Part shown: piece by piece, positions 21,465-33,840 of the stretch
Layout of the letters: each line of letters begins with the position of its first letter
Position numbering within the stretch: the first letter of the stretch is position 1
Source: Taudactylus pleione
Taxonomy: Eukaryota > Chordata > Amphibia > Anura > Myobatrachidae
Length of the DNA: 64,000 nt
Direction of reading: 5' to 3'
Assembly: GCA_031769625.1 (NCBI GenBank)
Contig: JAUIMM010000566.1
Location: forward strand, 1,121,001-1,185,000
Program-made: the position numbers and the translations under genes
Notes under the pieces: generated by a model
What the model was told of the DNA's origin: nothing
The model's input: only the letters and a program-made list of their open reading frames with translations
Database searches by the model: none

Positions 21465-22385
21465 TATCACCAAGTCAGTACAGGAGGCTCTTCTATCAGT
21501 ATATAAAGAGATCCCCACTTGAACTACTTTAGGGATATTCACTTCAAAGTACAGTAGCCTTCATATTCACTCATTTCCAGAGCATGAACCTCAACAAAAT
21601 GTAAACAATATACTCATAGTGTAACAAGTTTTCAACCATTCATATAGTATATAGAAGTATTGGTTGAAACGCAATTACCAAAAGCGATGGTCTACAGTGT
21701 AAAGTAGACAAACAGGCAGTTTGTAAAACCACTGTTCTGCAAAACAGCACTTTCACCAGAGGTGGTCTTTATAGTCCCACGATTGCTCTAAGTGCACATG
21801 TAATGAATAAAATAGATCTCCAATAGTGCAAGATTGTATTTATTAGGATCACAAAACATAAAACGATAAGGTGCAATGGACTCTCACCTAGTATAATTGT
21901 CTACCAGATGAAATAAGTAGACAAATATCGCTTTACAATACGCGTTTCAATATATCCAGTGTGTATCTTCCTCAAGGCACATAGCTATGTGCCTTGAGGA
22001 AGATACCCACTGAATGTATTGAAACGTGTTGCAAGAGAGGTGATCTGGATGCTGTTGGACCTTACAAGGTAGATGGTTGGTGGATCCTTGGGATGTCTGG
22101 CTAACACCTATATTGTAAAGCTTTAATTGTTTACTTATTGCCTGTTTGTCTACTTTACACTGTAGACCATCGCTTTTGGCAATTGTGTTTGAACCAATAC
22201 TTCTATACTATATGAATGGTTGAAGACTTGTTACACTATGAGTATATTGTTTACATTTTGTTGAGGTTCATACTCTGGAAATGAGTGAATATGAAGGCTA
22301 CTAAGTGAATATCCCTAAAGAAGTTTGAGTGGGGATCTCTTTATATACTGTTAGAAGCACCTCCTGGACTAACTTGGTGATAGGG
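21465..22385. mobile_element. Foldback element with nested central palindrome
   Basis: The outer arms (about 21,465-21,720 and 22,138-22,385) are inverted copies: for example AAGCGATGGTCTACAGTGTA pairs with TACACTGTAGACCATCGCTT, and TATATAAAGAGATCCCCAC pairs with GTGGGGATCTCTTTATATA. Near the middle a second perfect palindrome, CTTCCTCAAGGCACATAGCT with its mirror, is centred at about 21,984. No coding capacity. The arms resemble each other closely, with scattered substitutions. Confidence 0.88.
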
Positions 22386-22526
22386 TTGATTATGTACTGT
22401 ACAGTATGTTTAGAATTCTAACTATTTTGCAGAAATTTGGGATTAAAAATATACACTCTATAAAGGTCCCCCACAAGTCCTCTGCCAAACAAAAGATACA
22501 TTGCGGACAATCTAAAACCACACATG

Positions 22527-23052
22527 GGGCCTGATTCAGACCCGCTCGCGAGTGCACAGCACTCGCAAGTGGGTTGATTGTCCCCCACTGTGAATGTGCA
22601 CGCCAGAGCCGGCTCCGATGTGCAAGACACGGCCAGCGACGGGCGCTCCATCGCTATGGGTCTCACGCCAAAACAGGGTGGCTGTCGATTATGATTGACA
22701 GCTCGCCCCGTTTTGGAGGCAGGCAGGGGGGGTGGCTACACAAACGGAGGTGTTCCCGAAGGAACGCCTGCCGTTTGTGGGAGACACCACTGACATCACC
22801 AGTGATGTCAGTGGTGAGCTTCCGGCTCTATTTAGAGCCAGAAGGTCACTGGGGCTTGCGGGAACGAGACCCTATCACAAGGGTCTCGTCGCAAGCCCCG
22901 ATGGACGCAATGATCACGACCATCACCTGGCCGCTCGCAAAAGCTGTGGGTGGTCACCCGCAGGTATGCGAGCGGCCAGGAGGACGAAACAAAAAAAATG
23001 CTCTGATTCAGAGCGAGCGCTCTGAAAGAGCGTTCGGCTCTGAATCAGGCCC
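22527..23052. mobile_element. GGGCCTGATTCAGA-family MITE, GC-rich subtype
   Basis: Ends GGGCCTGATTCAGA and TCTGAATCAGGCCC are perfect inverted repeats. Flanking triplets ATG and ATA differ by one base. The interior includes TGACATCACCAGTGATGTCA and the paired CAAACGGAGG/CCGTTTG blocks. The 160- and 97-residue frames inside come from this GC-rich repeat. Confidence 0.88.
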
Positions 23053-23960
23053 ATAGTACCAAGTGCAAAGATAACATGTATAATTATTTAGGAATTCAAG
23101 TGAGTTGTCCAAATGAGAAATGCTAAAATGGTGCAAAAAGGTGTTCATACATAAAATGAAGCGGTCGTATTGGTGACTGATGTCGATCACAGAAAATTGT
23201 TAGTTCTTTTTTGTATTTTGGTAGGTGAGCTACTATAGTTTAGTAGATAGGCTAGTGTAGACAGACAAGGGTTTTACTACGAAGGTACAATAAGCAGGTG
23301 TCTAACATGCTTTTTGATTTGCAGTGCATAGTCGCACTTCTAGTTTCACATTAATTGGACAGTCGCACACTGCCACTGCCTACTAGTAATCTACTTATTC
23401 ATTTGTCAATACTGTTTGCAACTTTTTTTATGGAGCTCCCTCCACTTTAGTAGGTATTTATTTTGTACAATTAAAAAATTGGCAGGACCCCAAGCCCACC
23501 ATTATCAGAGTTTCTGTTGTCTCAGGGGCCATCTCCAATATACAGTTTTGACTGTGAACTTTTTAAATGGGGTAAAGTGCCCTCCTCATATTAAAGTGGA
23601 AAGAGGCAACAACATATCTCTAGAAAAATGTTTATTTAAAAGGAAGATGAAATATGGAAATAATGAAAAAAAACTGGTAGGTCTATGTACAAACATATGT
23701 ATAAACAGGCAGCTGCAAGATGCTATGATGTAAGAGTTATACTGTATGCTTGTCTGCCTAAAAGATGAGCTGACATGACATCCCCAACTCCCTTATACAC
23801 AGCTGTAGCGTCTCCAACATAATTTGGCCAATGTCCCATGACTTCTAATGCAGGTAAAAAGCAACTAATGCAGATAAATGAGTTACCGTGGCCATTCCAC
23901 CGTAAACCAACCAATATACAAAGTGCATTTCTGCAGCCTGCCCAGCTGTCAGTCACTCAA
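23053..23960. other. Unassigned intergenic DNA
   Basis: No repeat boundary or gene recognised. A 105-residue frame at 23,416-23,733 is low-complexity and has no supporting signals. Confidence 0.4.
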
Positions 23961-24494
23961 GGGTATATTTACTAAACTGCGGGTTTATGGAAGTGTAGAT
24001 GTTGCCCATAGCAACCAATCAGATTCTAGCTATTCTAGAAGGTGCTAGATAAATGTTACGTATAATCTTATTGGTTGCTATGGGTAACATCTCCATTTCT
24101 AAAAACCTGCACTTTATTACCAGTTATTTATTTATTACCAGTTATTTATATAGCGCACACATATTCTCCAGCGCTTTACACAGAGAATATTTGCCCATTC
24201 ACATCTGTCCCTGCCCCAGTGGAGCTTACAGTCTATATTCCCTACCACATGCTCACACACATACACAATATGGTCAATTTTGTAGGGAGCCAATTAACCT
24301 GCCAGTATATTTTTGGAGTGTGGGAGGAAACCGGAGTACCTGGAGGAAACCCACGCAAGCACGGGGAGAATATACAAACTCCACACAGTTAGGGCCATGG
24401 TGGGAATTGAACCCATGACCTCATTGTTGTGAGGCAGTAACGCTAACCATTACACCGTCTGTGCTGCCCATATTTACTTTAGTAAATATGCCCC
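23961..24494. mobile_element. Palindromic MITE interrupted by a SINE
   Basis: GGGTATATTTACTAAACTGC at the left pairs with TTTAGTAAATATGCCCC at the right, and the centre has the GTTGCCCATAGCAACCAATC pair seen at 21-151. The SINE at about 24,112-24,470 sits just inside the right terminus, so the MITE is the older of the two. Confidence 0.8.
24112..24470 (-). repeat. tRNA-derived SINE, minus strand
   Basis: Read on the minus strand, the element starts with a tRNA-like head: GGTGTAATGGTTAGCGTTAC holds the A box and GGTCATGGGTTCAATTCC the B box. It then runs through the conserved body (GTGGGTTTCCTCC, ACTCCGGTTTCCTCCC) to an L2-like tail, GCGCTATATAAATAACTGG. This layout matches widespread fish and amphibian SINEs with a conserved body. 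A second good copy is at 51,520-51,862. Confidence 0.88.
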
Positions 24495-27400
24495 TTCAGT
24501 GTCTGCCATTTTACAGTTAATTAAGTGTAAACACTCCAGATAGTTCTTGTATAGTTTTCAGCCTTTAGTACAGTTTAAACTTCAACTGTCTTTTATTACT
24601 GTATGTTTAGTATACAGTACTTATGCCCTACAAATACTGGAAGTTGCCCTTATGTGGGCTTAGTTAGGATTCAGCCTATCCACCAGCAAATTGATGCAAC
24701 TAGTTCCCGGTGAATTGATAGGCTGCAGTCTCATGAATACTGGATCAGCACAAAAAAATGGTTGCCATCCCTGTTCATGCTGTAGGTAAGACTTTTACTG
24801 CAATTTGACTACATTGCTAAATTATGTATCATATTGTATCATATCTGCATCTCATCCTTTGTACAACTGCTTATAATGCTACATTCATTTTTATTCCATC
24901 TACCACTTCCTTGTCCTTACTTTTCTATAAAAAAAAATGAGTACAGTATTCCTTTACATTGATTTCAAAGACAATATATAATAATAAAACAGATATTTGG
25001 AAAACTCATGAAAGATTGATGAACCAACTTTAAAATTTCGGTATTTGAAGTTTCTTGTTAGTTTTTGTTTTTGGTCTTTAAAAAATCTTATTGTTATGTC
25101 CAATGTACCTTCAAATCTGTCCGGCAAGGGTTGTGTGTGTCTGGCATCTGTGTGGAGCTGGTATTCTTCAGCAAAAGAAATGCTCTACAATAGACTATTT
25201 CCAGAGTTTTGTGCTGCTAAATCACCGAACATGTATAATGACTAAGACATCTAAGATTTCGCAGATTAATGGATGTTATTGGGGAAATAACAGGTTAAAA
25301 CCTCTTGAAGTTACTGGGCTCCACAAAACAATGAGTTGAAGGCTCCCTTGGCGTCAAGATAGTTATTCAGCCTCAAACAGCGGAAGCTGGAATTGGCTGT
25401 ATACTGTACTCTCTGTGCCTTGTCCAATCAACAACAATCCTGAATGTTACATGTGAACACATGGATGGAATCCTTAAGAAAAAAAATAATACTAAAGTGT
25501 GCACTTGCAACTTTTTTCAGCACATGTACATATCTCTATAAATATATATATATATATAAATGAATATATATGAATATATTTGGTAATGCCAAACAGCTGT
25601 GTTATATTGTATTGAAAATTAACACAAATAATGAGACCGTCTGGATGTTTTTTTTTTCTGTAGTTCGCAAAACTTGTATGGCTGCTGCCTTTTCAGAATA
25701 AATGTACAGTCAATTCTTGCATATTAATTATTTACTATTAAAAGGGTCTTTTATCGATGGCCTTGTTGTCTTCCTCAATACTTTAGAGATGCTTGATATC
25801 TGTGGGTAGAAATTTGTGGAGTAATGTCACACTGACACAACATGCAACTTCTCTGCAATGACAGCAAAATGTAAATATCATTGGTTCTGAAATATGCAGA
25901 CTCCTGAAACTATATGTGTGTATATGGATTTACATACTGTGATATGATCGGGGTAGGGGTCCCTCTCCTGGGGTAGATGGACACCTCCTTACACACAGAA
26001 GCCAGGAAACAGTACTCCAGATGTGGGTTTTCGTGCAAGCTGGTCGGCGCCAGTTTTTATTGTGCAACACCAATAATCAAATAAGCAAAACATAAAATAC
26101 GTCCTAACCCGTCTGGGCTCTAACTAGACAGTAAATTCCCTCACTAACCGAACACTAAATAAACTCACGTCCACAGTACCTTCTGGATTGTAGCAAACAG
26201 TGTCTCAGAGCAAGTTAACCTGCGGGCCTGCTCTCCCAGGTATGAGACACTGCATCAAAACTCTTACACAGCTATATTGAGCCTCTTCCAGGTGTAATCC
26301 CTAATTAGCCTGCTCACAGGCTGAAAGGCCTAACACCTGAAACGGCCTTGTGGATGGAACCCTCCCTTCTCTCTCACATCCACACCCCCAGGACCCATTC
26401 TCCGGCTTTTATCAAAAGCCGACACTCAGATATGTTTGTAAATCAGACTCTTCCACATATTACAGGAATCTGGGACACAAATACATGCCATCCCTAACTT
26501 CTCCAGTGCTTCTATCACAAAACATACTTATGTGTGTGTAGAGATATAAATGTATACTAGTGGCTAGGGCCAAGCCCTCAAGGAGGCTGCTTTTGCGGTA
26601 GGAAATTGAGGAATCACGCCAAATATTCTGAGATATCTGCATTGGCCCCATCTTCTTAAATCCTGGGGTTCCTTAATATATGTGGGTACCTTACGAAAAC
26701 ACCTGCTAATATTCTTTAACTAGTAAAGGGAGCGGTTATATGCTGGGTCACCTCAATGTATGTCTGTGGCTCTGCCTTACCCCCTTTCTGCTGCTGTCAC
26801 ATCCCTCCCCCCTCTCTGTCTGATGATATGTTCTGTTCCATCCCCCTGCTCTGTCCCACCCCCTGCCCCCTGATTTTGTATGGGTAGATGAGGCTATGCC
26901 CTGTCTCTCTAGCAGTGGGAGCCCTTGGAGCTCAATACCCCCAGCTCCCAATGAGCATGCATGCTGGGGACGGGACAGACTTTAGCAGATTATCATTTCT
27001 TATACAGGTTAATATGCCCCTTCAGATGGTTCATAGAAAGTAGACTGTATGAATCGGGGGACTCCCAAAATGAGTGTAAATTGAAGTAAAAGCAATCACA
27101 TATGGCTAAAAAAAGGAATTTCAAACAGAATATCTGGAACTTCATACAACTCTGTTTAAAAAGGAAATGCCAAAATCAGTGCAAGGTTTTATTTACAGAT
27201 ATATAATTTGCACAAACATTGCACTAACACCCCATTGATCTTATCTGAAATATGAGTCAAATAGATCTTTCCAAGGTGCTTTGATTTATGTTATCTTTCT
27301 TTAACTTCGGATAGTGCCTTTTCCCATTTTTGCACCCAATGACGAGCGTCATAGATTTACAGATATATTTACTGTATAAACTTTCCTACTTCTTACTTTT

Positions 27401-28250
27401 TTTTTGTGATGTTTGTGCTGCACTAAGCATAGAAGAGGCCAGTAATGCCTCCTACCCTCACAGGAACAGTCATTATACATCCAAGATCTTCACATAATCT
27501 GAACTCGAACACAATATCACTTTCTTTTGAACATTGTTTTCATAACCTCCATCCAGCCTTTGTATTTCATTGTATCTATTATATTAGTTATTCTATTTTC
27601 ACTGTTTATAGGTAGAATCAATGTTTAGTTTGTTATTATTCATGCATTTATTTGTTATTATTCATGTTATTATTCATGATTTTTTGTTATACTTGTGCTG
27701 ATTACTTGATTAGTACATTTTAATTTTTTAAATATTTTTTTGTGAGATCTGCAATACCATTGCTGAAATTCACATTTTACATAATCTATTTTATTTTGTT
27801 AATATTTAAACTTTGTTATTCATTTACTTATGCCCTAGCACCTATGTTTACTATTCAATATGGTTATGTTAATACAGTATCTACTTCTACATCCTTCAAG
27901 CCCTTTAATTAGTACATCAGCATCCCTTATCCATATCAACATACGGTATGCTGTTATGATACAAAACTATATACACCGCATATTACACATACAGTACTCC
28001 CTATCACTTGACTTTCATTCCCTCTGACCCGTGCACTTTTTAAATACTGTTGTGCCTATCTTTCTTTTCTATAATTATGTTCAAATTGGATTTGGTATGT
28101 ATAAAGATATACAGTTACTGCAAGCAAACAGGGGCACTGAGCAGGTGGGGAATGGGGGTACTGATTACTCGAGCCTATAATTGATGGAGTATAAGCTGCT
28201 GAGTGTCAGATTCTGTTTTTTTTTTGTCTCTGGACTGAGACCACTGGGGA
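24495..28250. other. Long unassigned intergenic stretch
   Basis: Mostly AT-rich, with a TA run near 25,540-25,557 and no gene I can support. 25,940-26,460 is more GC-rich and repeat-like (GGTCGGCGCCAGTTTTTATT, GGGGTAGGGGTCCCTC) but I see no terminal repeats. 26,740-26,960 is C/T-rich. Confidence 0.35.
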
Positions 28251-28254
28251 CACA

Positions 28255-28805
28255 ACAAATTATGCCACACTGTAATGCCTCTTATAACACATTACAGATG
28301 CGCCCAGTTACTTTGTGGATGATTGCGCCATAAACGCGAGCATTTATCACGCCATGCGAATCCCTGTGCCTGCATAAGCTATGGTACGCTATGGTGCGCA
28401 CTGCAATCGCACCATGCATTTCTATCAAGGCGTGGTCGTGTATGCAGTGCGCATATCTGCTCGAAGGGGTGCATCTCACGCTATGCATGGCACGATTTTC
28501 CACACAAGCGGCAAAGATATAGCTGGACATATCTGTATGCCACACAGTAATGCCCTTATTACAAATTATGCCACACTGTAATGCCCCTATAACACATGCC
28601 ACACCAAAATGCTTCTTACAACACAATATTCCACACGGTAATGCCCCTTACACATTATGCTACACAATAATGCCACTTAGAACACATATGTATTGCCACA
28701 CATTAATGCCCTATATAACACATTATGCAATACTAAAACCCTAATAGCACATTGTGCCACACAGTAATGCTCCTTACACATTATGCCATACAGTAATAGC
28801 CCTTA
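28255..28805. repeat. Degenerate TGCCACACTGTAATGCC tandem repeat
   Basis: Units of about 30-40 bp, e.g. TTATGCCACACTGTAATGCC followed by CTTATAACACA, recur at 28,255-28,300 and 28,541-28,805. A more GC-rich, CATGCG-rich block (28,300-28,540) interrupts them. The frames on both strands are repeat translations. Confidence 0.75.
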
Positions 28806-28964
28806 CATCCCACCCTGAAAGATCTACCTTACCAACCCTCCTCTCTGCTCCTGCCAGTCTGTCTCCACAGCTCAAGACAGGGTGCACAGTTTTATGTCCA
28901 TATAGAACTAGACTATTGGGAACATAGCTTATAACCTGTTAACTGCGTGTATCAAGTTAGTGCT

Positions 28965-29245
28965 CCTGTAGTTGTGCCCATTATACAATACCCCCTGTAG
29001 TAGTGCCCATTATGCAGTGCCCCTGTAGTTGTTCCCATGTACCGTGCTCCTGTAGTTGTGCCCATATGCAGTGCCCCTGTAGTTGAGCCCATATGCAGTG
29101 CCCCTGTAGTTGAGCCATGTGCAGTGCCCCCTGTAGTTGAGCCCATTTGCAGTGCCCCTTGTAGTTGTGGACCCTTATGCAGTGCCCCCTGTTGTTCCCC
29201 TTAAAGTAGTGCCCCCTGTTGTGCCTTTTAAAGTAGTGCCCCCCA
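28965..29245. repeat. CAGTGCCCCTGTAGTTG tandem repeat
   Basis: About nine degenerate units of roughly 30 bp built on CCCATATGCAGTGCCCCTG and TAGTTG. The Gly/Thr/His-rich minus-strand frame at 28,952-29,146 is this repeat translated. Confidence 0.85.
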
Positions 29246-29480
29246 GTACTTACCTTACCCCGGTACTTACCTGTCCGCGCTGGGCATCGATGACTCATGC
29301 GGCCACCATCCGTGCTTCCGCACTAACCAGATCTAACTTGATCCAGAAGGCGCTGTTGTGCAGGCTCCTCGCAACGTGAGTGATGTCATGACTGATGCAC
29401 TGCATCACTGGGAACGCTGGCCTCTGAAGCAATTAGAGGCTTCCTTAGACTCTGATCACTTCAGAGGCCAGCATTCACAA

Positions 29481-29547
29481 ATGCAGTGGCATAACAACGG
29501 CCCCCAAGCCACCGCAGGGTCTACGGGGGCCAATGTTACGCCATTGT
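29481..29547. repeat. Snapback with hAT-like ends
   Basis: CAGTGGCATAACAACGGCCCC pairs with GGGGGCCAATGTTACGCCATTG around CCGCAGGG. The CAGTGGCATAAC and CAATGGCGTAAC termini look like hAT ends. No 8-bp duplication flanks this short unit, so it is probably one end of a larger, decayed element. Confidence 0.5.
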
Positions 29548-29639
29548 AGTACACACTAAGTTATTTGCACTCTGCAGATGATATCTGTAATTAATGCTTA
29601 TAGCATGCAGGTTGACATAGGTACTGCACACAGGTATAG

Positions 29640-29870
29640 CAGACTGTGGTAGGTACTGAATGTTGGTAGATGCATGCTATGACTGCATGCTAGGATATGC
29701 AGACTGTGATTGCACACTGGTATATGCAGGCTGTAGCTGGACGCTGGTATATGCAGACTGCTTGCACGCTGTGATATGCAGGCTGTAGCTAGACGCTGGT
29801 ATATGTATACTGTTTGCACGCTGTGATATACAGGCTGTAACTGGATTTGCACACTGGCTGAGGCAGAGAA
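29640..29870. repeat. Minisatellite with ATATGCAGGCTG units
   Basis: Alternating CTGGTATATGCAGACTG and GCTGTGATATGCAGGCTGTA blocks of about 30 bp repeat seven or so times. The overlapping minus-strand frames with repeated YTSVQ/ACISQ are artefacts of this array. Confidence 0.8.
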
Positions 29871-30735
29871 GCACACTGGTATTTTATTAGGGCTGAGCAC
29901 TGAACAGAAGCTGGAATCAACAGGAAACAAGTGCTCTCAGCTGGGAGCTGAAAAGCACAGGAGCACTCGGCGAAGAAACAGAAGTCAGAGAGCAGAGCTG
30001 CTGATGATGGAATCAGTAACAAGTAAGGATATTAGTTGTACTGGAAGTGAACCAGTGCAAGTGAGAGGTTTAAATAGGGTGCGCAGGACAGTCATTGGTT
30101 GCACAGGTCATGTGGAAACTAATCCACAGTCAGCTGACTAAAGCAAGATGGCACACCAGCCTAAGGAGACATGCCCTCACACACATGTGCAGGTTGGAAA
30201 GGCTGGCCAGCAGGAACATGCCAGTCGATGAACTGGCAGTGTAGTGTGTGGTAAGAGGGTCTGAGAACCTGCTGTATGACATTGAGGGGGGTCAAATGTC
30301 CCCCTTTGCAGTGCTGATGAGGGAGACAATAGTATTTAAAATTTTCCCTGAGGGGGCTTGTCCTCGCTTCCCAGATTTGGCCATGCTCCCTCATACCCAA
30401 ACCTTGATCAGCTCTCAGCGGCCCTGCAACCACAGGATCTATTACAGACAAAACAAAAAGGAATCACAACTATCTCAACTAACATTTACATATAAGCAGA
30501 TAGCAGCATAAACATCTCTATGGGGCATATTCATCATTGTGCCTTATCAACCTCCCCCCCCCCCCCCCCCACACTACTTTGGCATACGAAACTACCGAAG
30601 CAATTCAGTGTTGCTCTGGTGCATTGACAGCTTCTCTGAAAAGCATCTGTCCCCATGAGTCCTATCATTGCTACTTTTACCACTAATTAGTAGCGTGAAT
30701 GTCTACACTGCTGAGTTTGCCCATGTGTGAACTGA
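29871..30735. other. Unassigned, with a poly-C tract
   Basis: No gene recognised. A C-homopolymer of about 22 bases lies at 30,549-30,570, in a region likely to be length-variable. Confidence 0.4.
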
Positions 30736-31333
30736 GGGCTTGATTCAGAGCCGGACGCTATTTGCGGACGGTCATTCCAAAAAAGGGGCCAGCTATTTAA
30801 ATTGAGCACTCGCTCTTTGCGGTTTGTTGACGCCTCTATGTCTGAGCGAGAGAACGAAAAATGTGCTCGCTATTTTGTAAAGACGCCCCTTTTCGTTCGC
30901 ATCACACGTCATCTCTGGTATTTATTAGATTAATCGGGTACATCGAAAGGCATCTGAACTGCTTGCAGTGCATGTGGTAGGTTTTTCTTACCGCTATCAC
31001 TGTGAGCAGTTCAGGCTAAAAGACAAGTAAGTGACGTGGTCGATGACGCTCCTTTACTAATTATGCACACCCATTAAACGCCCTTTTGACCGTTAGGCAC
31101 GCCTGCGTTCGGATCTCCACTCCCCCGTTTTCAAGCACCTTCCCCTGTTACAACCCACAAACGGTACATTCTGTCAATCAAATTAGCAGCCCCTCGCTGT
31201 TTTGCGAGCACACAATTTCCGACCGCAATGACTCGTTTGCGCATGCGCATTACGACCCATACGCATGCGCAGTTGTGCGAACATCGCTCAGAGCGAACGA
31301 GCGGCCGCTTACGAGCGGCTCTGAATCAGGCCC
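30736..31333. mobile_element. GGGCCTGATTCAGA-family MITE, second subtype, TSD TGA
   Basis: Ends GGGCTTGATTCAGA and TCTGAATCAGGCCC, both flanked by TGA (30,733-30,735 and 31,334-31,336). The interior carries CACACCCATTAAACGCCC, CTCCCCCGTTTTCAAGCACC and TTTGCGCATGCGCA, which mark the subtype also found at 13.6, 33.2 and 37.6 kb. Confidence 0.9.
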
Positions 31334-31336
31334 TGA

Positions 31337-32226
31337 TTTCAGGCATGCACACTGAGAGAGCCGAAGAGGGCGGAGGATTCAGAATGGATCTGTCTTTGCA
31401 ACCTGGTCCTCCTCTCAATAAGATGGCGTCATTGTTCAATTATCAGAGTTTGATTAATGTACGTCCCCATTCTAGTGTTTGGGGATGGTGGGCCACTTAA
31501 GGAATGTGATATCTCCAGCGTTACAGCAATGCAGAATGGGTCTGTGACAGTAAAAACATGCAGAAACTACTGTTTGTATGTATAGCATGTGACACTGCCC
31601 TGCTGCTGTATTTTGTATTCTGTAATAAGTGTAACACTCACCCACGGTGTCCCATGAATTGGGGCTGGTTTGAAGAATCAATTTACACTGCAACAAGGGT
31701 GTTTTTTTTCCTTCTTTTTCTTCCTAGGCAGAGAGGTGACGGTAACCTGACCCCAGACACAAGAATCACACAGGTTTTTAAAAAATAATATTTAGTTCTA
31801 TTAGATTGAAGCACTTTTTAAGCCGTAACACTATAAAGGTTTTAAACAAGGTTAGCAGTTTAACAGGGTAACATGTATTTTGTAACAATGTAATTGTTTC
31901 CTTTTAATATACTTATATTTCTATGCAATCAGTACACATACATCACCCTTTCTTTAGCAATAGGCCGAATACTCATTCTAAAAATGTATACTCTATCAAT
32001 ACAGTAACCCTTCGCTGGTTCAACTTATTTATATCAGTAAAACCTAACACTATATCCTAATATGCTACATTAATATCATCTAGAATATTAATAGAACACT
32101 ATAATAATCGTTCAAAGGCCACCTTTTGGCCAAGTGATCTTTGTTTGTTGGTCCACGTTTTAGTCTGTTATTTATTTTCCTGTGTATTAACTGAAGCTGA
32201 ATATTAGCGGTAACAGAGGTAATGTC
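31337..32226. other. Unassigned intergenic DNA
   Basis: AT-rich. No gene, RNA or repeat boundary recognised. Confidence 0.4.
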
Positions 32227-32229
32227 ACT

Positions 32230-33064
32230 GGGCCTGACTCAGTGCCAGACGCTCTTTGAGAGCGCTCGCTCTGAATCAGGGCATCCCTTTTTTTTTAAAA
32301 GACGGCCTCCTGGCCGCTCGCATAGCTGGGGGTGACCACCCACAGCTTATGCGAGCGGCCAGGTGATGGTCGCGATGGTCAAGACCATCGCGACCTTCGG
32401 GCTTGCGACGAGAAATACATGTTGGTAGCTGCTCAATCACTTCAGTAATATCACTCAGATGCATGTAAGGGAGGGGTTATTCTATACAAGAAACAACAAA
32501 AAGTAATCCCCCAGCACACTGAATGAAATCAGCAATAAGATTTGAAAAACTACATGGTGGTAGATAATACAGAGATCTCAGTTGCATATACTGTATTTGC
32601 AAAGATATGGCTAAGCCTCCAGGCCGTGTCACGGCGTCTCTGATACCGGAGGTTCTTATCACTTGGTCAGAATCTGGGGTGCAGAACCCCTAAAAAACGG
32701 CGATGGCCAGCCACCCCAGTGAAGCACACCAGTGAGAGACTAAAGTGTTAGGGTTGTGGTAGGGTCTCGTGGCCGCAAGCCCCAGTGGACCTACTGCTCT
32801 AATAGAGCATGAAGTCCACCTACTGACATCACGAGTGATGTCAGTAGGCCGCCCACAAACGTCAGGCGTTCCTGCAGGAACGCCTCCGTTTGCCCAGCCA
32901 CCCCCTTGCCCGCCTCGAAAATGGGGCAAGCTGTCAATCACCATCGACAGCTGACCCGTTTTGGTGCGAGACCCGTAGCGACGGAGCACCCGTCGCTGGC
33001 CGGGTCTTGCGCATGCGCAGTGAGGGACCATCGACCCGCTTGCGAATGAGTCTGAATCAGGCCC
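32230..33064. mobile_element. GGGCCTGATTCAGA-family MITE, TSD ACT, with loop insertion
   Basis: Ends GGGCCTGACTCAG and TCTGAATCAGGCCC, flanked by ACT (32,227-32,229 and 33,065-33,067). The GC-rich subtype is interrupted at about 32,412-32,752 by unrelated, AT-richer DNA. That insertion falls at the point where the hairpin of the sister copies would turn (after GGGCTTGCGACGAGA). A partial direct repeat of the target (GAAGCTGAATATTA...GTCACT) lies on both sides. Confidence 0.87.
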
Positions 33065-33230
33065 ACTGTTCCTTAGCTGAAATAATATATTGAAGCTGAA
33101 TATTATCAGTATTAGAGGTGACGTCACTGTTCCTTAGCTGAGACAATATTCAGTATTGCAGCTGGAACATATTGCTGACCAAAAGCTGAACTGTTTGCAT
33201 TGGTTGGCCTTGAGTTTAGATTGGAACATA

Positions 33231-33840
33231 GGGCCTGATTCAGACCCGTTCGCTAGATGCGATCGCTCGCTCCGAGCGTATGAAAATTCGGCTAAGTGAC
33301 GTCAGGGCAGCTGCTCGCAGGGCAAGTCATAAGCACTCCCATTTTGTTTTGGCGAGTGATCACTTTTTGTTTGTAGATGCCCACCAGCCTATCTAAAGGC
33401 ACCCACTTGCGTACGTCATCTCCAGGAAGTGCATGAAACCATTGGTACATCGAGCACCATCGGATGCGATCGCAGCGCTTGAGGTTGGCTATACCCTGCC
33501 GCAAGCACTGCAAGCACTTCAGTGTATATTTCTAGCAAGTGACGTGTGCTATAACACTGCCAGTTAATTATGCATGCCCCAGAGATGGCATGGAAACACT
33601 CAGGCACGCCTGCAACAGCAACTACACTCCCCCGTTACTACTGCCCTGCCCCTGTTACCCCCCACAAACGGCTTCTCCTGTCACTCATTCCTCTGGGATG
33701 TCTTTGCAGGGTGAGCAAGCAAAATCTGATCGCTCATACTAGTTTGCGCACGCGCATTGTGAACTACGTGCATGCGCACATTAGCGAACATCGTCTGCAA
33801 CGAACGACTGCTTGCTAGCGAGCGGGTCTGAATGAGCTCC
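33231..33840. mobile_element. GGGCCTGATTCAGA-family MITE, second subtype, TSD ATA
   Basis: Starts GGGCCTGATTCAGACCC and ends GGGTCTGAATGAGCTCC. ATA flanks both sides (33,228-33,230 and 33,841-33,843). Interior motifs CTCCCCCGTTACTACTGCCC and CGCACGCGCATTG resemble the 30.7-kb copy. Confidence 0.9.

Noticed and set aside
28255..29240. CRISPR-like array
   Set aside because: Units are degenerate, with no constant repeat and unique spacers of fixed length, in a clearly eukaryotic context.
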